Positions 30,964 to 35,919 of a stretch of DNA of 35,919 nt are shown here, piece by piece. The notes beneath the pieces are model-generated. The model was not told the DNA's origin and made no database searches. It worked only from the letters and a program-made list of their open reading frames with translations. This DNA comes from Gamarada debralockiae (Eukaryota; Ascomycota; Leotiomycetes; Helotiales; Hyphodiscaceae): assembly GCA_002803225.1 (NCBI GenBank), contig NXFV01001203.1:1-35919 (forward strand), read 5' to 3'. Positions within the stretch are counted from its first letter, which is position 1; the number at the start of each line of letters is the position of its first letter. The position numbers were made by a program, and so were the translations under genes.

Positions 30964-32073
30964 ATGGACACCAATGGCCCCTCAAAAACTATGAGCGTTC
31001 CTCCAGCTCCACCACCACCAGCGCGTGTACAGCAGTCGTCAATACGTTCATTCTTTCAGCCGCGAACTCCAAATTACACAGCTCCACCAACTGCTCAAAA
31101 CGGCCAACCTAGAACATCATGTTCGATATCTCCCCCTATACCTCCAAGCCAAACTCAAGCATCCTCTCCTCCGCCGTCGAACAATGGAACCGCTACAACT
31201 ATTCCTCAGCAAGCAACCATCTCTCACATCGACCCCTCCCACATCCAACCCCTCCGCCGAATTAACTCCCTCCTCCTCCCAATAAACTATCCCGACTCCT
31301 TCTACCACAAGATCCTCGACCCATCCTCAACACCAAGCTTCTCCCGCGTAATCCTCTGGCAGGATGACTCCTCCAATCCACCAAAAGTCGTCGGCGGGAT
31401 AGTCTGCCGGCTCGACCCCTCCCTTGCGCCAGACTCCACACCTGCCGCCCCAAAATACGTTGAAGGTATCTTCGACATCTATGTCCAGTCTCTGGTATTG
31501 CTATCGCCATACAGAGGTTATGGCTTAGCAGCAGCAGCGCTCAAAAGCGTCATCGATGCCGCGACGGAACAGATTCGTTTCAAGATAGCGGGGTTGTACG
31601 CACACGTTTGGACAGAGAATGCAGAGGCGTTGGAATGGTACGCTGCGAGAGGGTTCAAGAAGGAAGAGCCGGTTATCAATGGGTATTATAAGAGGTTGAG
31701 GCCTGATTCTGCATGGATTTTGAGGAGGCCGTTGAGTGTTGGGGATCACTTGTCCCAATTGCTCTCTCCGAAACAACAACCGGCTCCTGCCCCGCTCGAA
31801 GAAAACGTGCCCCGGACATCCACAGCTCCGCCAAAAGCGTTACCGACTCAAGCAAGACCTCCCGGAATGCCACACGCAGCGTCGTTTCAGGACAGGAGAC
31901 CGGATCGGGAATGGAATGATCTGCCAGAAGATGTACTTGGTGCTTCGTTGCTGAAGCCTCCAAGTGGTGTTAATTCGCAAGATGGGAGTGCGGCTAGCTC
32001 GAGGAGTAGTTCTAGGAGTGGTACGAAGAAAAGGAAGGAGAGGTTGTACCCTGCTGCCGCTTTTGGGTCATGA
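30964..32073 (+). CDS. GNAT-family N-acetyltransferase with N-terminal PIP-box-like motif, 369 aa
   Basis: Single exon. Residues 1-90 are a Pro/Ser/Thr/Gln-rich, probably disordered tail. It contains QSSIRSFF (residues 24-31), an exact fit to the PCNA-interaction consensus Q-x-x-(I/L/M)-x-x-(F/Y)-(F/Y), followed by basic QPR. Residues about 95-256 form the GNAT domain. Its beta strands carry VVGGIVCRL, then VEGIFDIYVQSLVLL, the acetyl-CoA motif YRGYGLAAAAL (R/Q-x-x-G-x-A, 184-189), and AHVWTENAEALEWYAARGF, then NGYYKRLRPDSAWILRR. This arrangement is like NAA50 (NatE-type) enzymes, which acetylate protein N-termini or lysines. Residues 257-369 are a polar tail ending in a basic stretch (GTKKRKERLYP). 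The ATG at 30964 retains the whole tail; the next ATG (residue 10) would also keep the motif. The enzymatic substrate cannot be told from sequence. Confidence 0.85.
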   Translation: MDTNGPSKTMSVPPAPPPPARVQQSSIRSFFQPRTPNYTAPPTAQNGQPRTSCSISPPIPPSQTQASSPPPSNNGTATTIPQQATISHIDPSHIQPLRRINSLLLPINYPDSFYHKILDPSSTPSFSRVILWQDDSSNPPKVVGGIVCRLDPSLAPDSTPAAPKYVEGIFDIYVQSLVLLSPYRGYGLAAAALKSVIDAATEQIRFKIAGLYAHVWTENAEALEWYAARGFKKEEPVINGYYKRLRPDSAWILRRPLSVGDHLSQLLSPKQQPAPAPLEENVPRTSTAPPKALPTQARPPGMPHAASFQDRRPDREWNDLPEDVLGASLLKPPSGVNSQDGSAASSRSSSRSGTKKRKERLYPAAAFGS

Positions 32074-32439
32074 TCTTTGAGGGTGGTGTCTAGAAGACAG
32101 CGCTGTTTGTGAGGATGGTAGACATGCATTGATCGGATTGATTGAAGAGCCGAGAAACCAAGGACAGATTGGCGGTGTTTTTAATATGCATTTTGAGTGA
32201 GGAGTCGGGAGAATAAAGGGCTGGATTTGGTACCATGGAAAAGAACGTAGATTTAGATAGAGCCCATGTAGAAGTAGAGCCGCTCAACGAATACGGAAGT
32301 TCTACACGGACTCAGAAAGACTAGCATACTTGTCATCCCCGGTCTAATTCGCCTTCAATGATGCCGCTCTATGATACAGTCCCTATACGTTGTAATGCAT
32401 ATCTTCCAGATGCCCACTGTTGATACTCATTCATAACTT
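32074..32439. other. Convergent 3' region, nothing recognised
   Basis: The GNAT gene (+) and the signal peptide peptidase gene (-) end towards each other here. The interval should hold both 3' untranslated regions. No gene or repeat was seen. Confidence 0.5.
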
Positions 32440-34634
32440 TTATGATTTGTCAAATAGGAGCGCCTTCTTCGGACTCCCTTGCTTTGGCGCCGTCAACGAG
32501 AAGAGGAAAACATGCTGAGCATGCTCGTCACTCCTCTTTTTATCACTTACCCCCACCTCCGTTGCTTTGTCAGTGGAAGTACTCGTGCTTGCCAAGCTTC
32601 TTCGATTCACGGAGCCATCAGTACTATCCGTTTCTCTCGACGATTCACTTCCGTCGCTCTTCTTCTGGTCCTTCTTCTCATCCTTCTTCTTGTCATCACT
32701 TTGGTCAAGACTGCCATCTTCGGTGTACCCCCACATCAAGATCAAGTCGCCACGCACCAGTGCCGTTCCCCACAACGAGCCCAGAACCGCCGGGACGAGA
32801 TAAAACAGCGCCGGCTGTCCATGTTGGAAGATATTGAGCACAATCAGCGTGGTGATCAGTCCAATGACATATCCAATCAGGGAAGCCTTGAAATACACCT
32901 TCTTGAATCTTGCACCATCTGCCACTGTTGTCTCACCGCCCTTCGCGTGCCAAGTCCAGAATCTTTCGCCCCATCTTCCTGCGGCATCCACATATGGGGA
33001 CTTCTTAATATCATCTCTGCGATACTGTGTTTGTCCGGGGCGGTGGAGGTAGTGGAGGTATAAATCAAATCGGAGAGCGAGAGCCATCATGATTCCTGGT
33101 AGCACGACGTCGCCGAGCCCGAGCATACTGCCCCGGCCAGGGCCGGGAAACACAAGTTTGATTGGGGCTTCGAGGCTAGTAGCTACTGTGACCATCATGG
33201 GACTAGGTTTCAGTTAGTACGTGACACAGTAAATGTATACCGAGGACATGTAGGCTTGAACAGTGATCTCGAAGCAAAAGTACGATACCGCAGTAATTGG
33301 AATACAAGATATCAATCGTCCACTTGCTCCAGCGATTATTCTCTCGGAAGATTCTCCCTGGTGGACTGTGATCCAAAGTCGTTCGCTCTGATTGAGCAAT
33401 TGATCTCAAGGATACTAGAAGGAGTCCTTGGATCTCTAATTAACCCGCTTTTGATCGCTGAAGCATGCTGAACGTTTGATATCTTGCATCCTAATTGATG
33501 CAGTATCTGCTTTTTAGGTCTGCAAACTCCTCCGGGAAATAGGGAAGTGGGGTAGAAGCAGTGACAATTGCTTACGTATAGAACACCATGACAACATCGT
33601 AGATGAATAGACCGCCAAGGACGAGTGATCCCGTCCAGAATGTTGTCGGTGACATGAGCTGAAGAGTTCCGTAGCAAAAACCGAAGCCGATCTGTAAAGT
33701 CTAGGAGTCAGCACATGCTTGAAATGGCAAGAACATCCAGTTCAGAGTAGAATCCAGGAGAAGGGCTCGCGAAATACCACGAAATAGGAAATAAATTGCC
33801 TGGAAAACTACATACGATGTTCATGAGCCACCAGGCTTTGCCACTGGTATTGTAGAGTACAATGGTTGCGATGCCAATGAGGAATCCTATCATATCGTTC
33901 ATTTGAACTTTAGCTTTAGCATTGAACACTCCATGAACGTAGCCTCTGAAGATCCAGTGGTTCTTGAGCAGCGCTCGGAAAGCCCAGAGCTTGCTGTTGA
34001 TAGAATCGGGAAACTTGACAGAAGAGAGGGGTCCTGGAAAAGGATTCGTCTTGTCTGTAAATTCGCGGTGAACTTGAGTTCGAGCTGGTTTGGCCTTCCC
34101 AGTAACTTGTTGAGATAGGAGAGGATCAACAAAATAGGTCTTGCCACGTGACGACCAAACGGATGGGAAGATGAATGTGGTAGCCACATTCAATGAATCC
34201 GCCGCAAGTTTGCCGACGCCGAACACTCCAATGAGAGAGAAGTAGTAGTTGAGGATCTTGTTGAGAAGTTTGGGATCTTGGATCCATTTGATGAGGAAGT
34301 AAAGGCCTGTCAACGTGGCACCAGCGAGGATCGGGAACAGAATGGCATCTGATGGTGAGAGGCCTTCGACGACGGGCTCGACCTCGATCTCATCGTCATC
34401 TTCGTCTTCGGCCGTCTTCGATTTCTTCGGCTCCTCAGCCGAAGGGGGTCGTCGTAAAGAAGCATGAGCTCCAATATAGATCGGGAAAAGAGCAGAGAGG
34501 ATGAGGTGGATGTACATCTGAATCAACTCTCTTTCTTCATAGATTTTGTAGCCCCATTTTCCAACGAATGGAAGGATCGGACTGTCGCCTTCGAAATTAC
34601 CGAAGAACTTGTCCGTTATTGCAGAGGTATTCAT
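32440..34634 (-). CDS. Signal peptide peptidase (intramembrane aspartyl protease), 565 aa
   Basis: Three exons: 33816-34634, 33576-33691, 32440-33202; the sum is 1698 nt, in frame. Intron 1 is 33692-33815 (GTATGT...TTTACAG, 124 nt); intron 2 is 33203-33575 (GTAAGC...CCTAG, 373 nt, phase 2). The catalytic motifs of presenilin-like proteases are all present: YD at residues 304-305 (GGLFIYDVVMVF), GxGD at 340-343 (GLGDVVLPG) and PAL at 442-444. About nine hydrophobic helices are visible. An acidic loop (EDEDDDEIEVEPVVEG) lies between early helices. The C-terminal tail is Lys/Ser/Asp-rich and ends without a clear KKxx signal. The family cleaves signal-peptide remnants and tail-anchored proteins in the ER membrane. 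ATG 34634 is the first in-frame ATG; the upstream open frame starts only at a TTG. All features are those of an intact gene. Confidence 0.9.
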
Positions 34635-35306
34635 GATGAACGGGTTTGTTCGGAAAACGCGTGATTTCGTACCAGACAAGTGACGATTACGAATCAGCCC
34701 GGCAATGCGGCCAAGTGTTCGTCAATCACTCAATCCCGCTGAAGGAGTGAATAGGGCGATAGAATGCGTCGAATTGTCTCTGCTCGTTATATCAACTAGT
34801 GTTGATCCACAGTCAAAGTAAAGGTGTCGAAAAGAGAGAGGACGAAAGGCTGGCAGTCGAAATAAATTAGGCAGGGGTAGGCGGCGGCGAGAGGATTTTT
34901 AGCGTGCCCTCAGCCTTGCCAGGGAGAACATCCCTGCAGCACGACCCTTTGCCCAATAGGAACGCGGTAATTACTTATTAAATTTCCAGACTGTATTCAA
35001 GGTTGTTTAAGTATATTTAATAGGATTTATAACTTTAAGTAAGTGGCTAGGTACTCTTTATATGAAGTCGTCAACGTAAATACAAGCCATACCCAAGTCG
35101 ATCACGCGACGAACATGCTGCGGTGCCTCAATTCTCTCGCCATTGTTAGCAAACCGGTATATCAGCAAGAATGATTAAAGAAACTGATTGAACTTATATC
35201 GAAGACCGAGCTGGCCGAGCTGATTTCGTCGAGAAGAATTCAGAGGTCACGTGGTGCCAAGTGAGAGTGAGAACACCAAACAGTTGGATTTAATAGAGTT
35301 CTACTA
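34635..35306. other. Upstream region of the signal peptide peptidase gene
   Basis: No gene is visible. The first 300 bp upstream of the ATG should be the promoter; CCAAT-type words occur (cccaatagg near 34951). The rest is AT-rich up to the terminal repeat of the mobile element starting at 35307. Confidence 0.45.
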
Positions 35307-35919
35307 CAGTACAACCTCTCTATAAGCATACGATCGGGGCGCAGAAACGTATGCTTATAAGGGAGGTATGCTTATGTGAGGTTGCCAAGCTTTAAAAACC
35401 TAAGGCGGTCATAGTCTATCAGCCGCTGCAATTTTAAGTCCTCGGACGTTATAGTCCCTAAAATCAAGTAATCAATCGAATGTTCATTAAATCTTAGTTT
35501 TAGGCTGTCAGTCACTATAATTATAGGGTCTAGGTCCCTGTGAATACAGGCTCTCAATCACTAATCTCATGTCATATGACATTGTGACGGGTTGAACCCG
35601 ATGTTATGCTTGGCGCTAAAGCGCCTGCGCTGTCACGTGAATAGGCGCATGGTTCGTGCCACTGCCGCTGCCACTGCCACTAGCGGCCGCAGCACCCCCT
35701 TAATTTCTAGGAAGCAGACACTTCTTCCCTTTTCTTCTTTAGCTAATTCTTCTTGTAATACAAACGAGCTTTTGCACTGCACACTTTGCATTCGCCCCAT
35801 GACAGACATATTTATAAGCATATCAAGGTAAAATTAGGTGCAATCTCAAAATCGGGACCTAATTATCCAAGCATATGCTTCTAGCGAGGTATGCTTATTG
35901 GTTCACCTAAAAAAAAGGG
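35307..35919. mobile_element. Pogo/Tigger-like element end(s), cut by the window edge
   Basis: After a TA (35305-35306) the sequence begins cagtacaacctctctataag, the CAGT-type start common in pogo/Tigger/Fot-like elements. The first 80 bp hold three copies of a decamer gtatgcttat: inverted at 35322-35331, then direct at 35349-35358 and 35366-35375. The word recurs at 35889-35898, with a one-base variant inverted at 35814-35823, and in the same relative order (inverted, then direct) as at the left end. No transposase was recognised inside (frames 35372-35557 and 35592-35831 are short and anonymous). It may be a non-autonomous element or two ends of nested elements. The right border is not in the window. 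Confidence 0.5.
35321..35359. repeat. 12-bp perfect inverted repeat in the element end
   Basis: tataagcatacg at 35321-35332 pairs with cgtatgcttata at 35348-35359 across a 15-base spacer. It lies 14 bp inside the element border and is a candidate transposase-binding site. Confidence 0.8.

Noticed and set aside
1..35919. tRNA genes, CRISPR arrays, secondary-metabolite cluster
   Set aside because: No tRNA-like A/B boxes or regularly spaced repeats were seen, and no PKS, NRPS, terpene or tailoring enzymes occur beside the regulator relic.

Overview
The window looks like nuclear DNA of a filamentous ascomycete (Pezizomycotina). Genes have short GT-AG introns (46-124 nt in most cases). There is a decayed Zn2Cys6 regulator, a secreted GH3 beta-glucosidase, a SAGA Sgf11-type subunit, and transposon relics with mutations of the RIP type (C to T, G to A). 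Some relics resemble those I associate with Leotiomycetes/Helotiales, but that placement is only an inference. No tRNA, rRNA or CRISPR array was seen.

Layout. 1-5.5 kb: a dispersed repeat with an 18-bp tandem array, then a broken multi-exon GH18 chitinase gene of the chitin-binding/killer-toxin-like type (1193-5498, +). 5.9-6.9 kb: an intact two-exon gene of unknown function (-). 7.3-12.5 kb: a transposon graveyard with a LINE relic (-), a Ulp1/C48 peptidase relic (+), a second copy of the first dispersed repeat, and a helix-turn-helix relic. 13.0-14.5 kb: a decayed Zn2Cys6 transcription factor gene (-). 15.7-16.7 kb: an intact seven-helix membrane protein (+). 17.3-18.5 kb: an inverted repeat and a broken secreted-protein-like ORF. 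19.9-22.6 kb: a six-exon GH3 beta-glucosidase (+). 22.6-25.4 kb: sparse relics. 25.36-26.63 kb: a full-length, dead Tc1/mariner element with TIRs and TA duplication. 27.7-29.0 kb: scrambled coding-like sequence (-). 29.1-34.6 kb: a conserved gene island with an Sgf11-like SAGA subunit (-), a divergent GNAT acetyltransferase (+) and a signal peptide peptidase (-). 35.3 kb to the end: one end of a pogo/Tigger-like element with iterated terminal motifs.

The right end holds housekeeping genes: transcription/deubiquitination, protein acetylation and ER intramembrane proteolysis. The left two thirds is accessory sequence in which secreted enzymes and a regulator sit among dead mobile DNA. I found no convincing undescribed multi-gene system. 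The most distinctive points are a PCNA-interaction (PIP-box) motif at the N-terminus of the GNAT enzyme, a transcription factor whose zinc cluster has lost a cysteine, a GC-AG intron in the GH3 gene, and the element ends with iterated motifs.

Exon boundaries were placed by eye from splice consensus, frame continuity and conserved protein motifs. Family names rest on recognised motifs, not on database searches.
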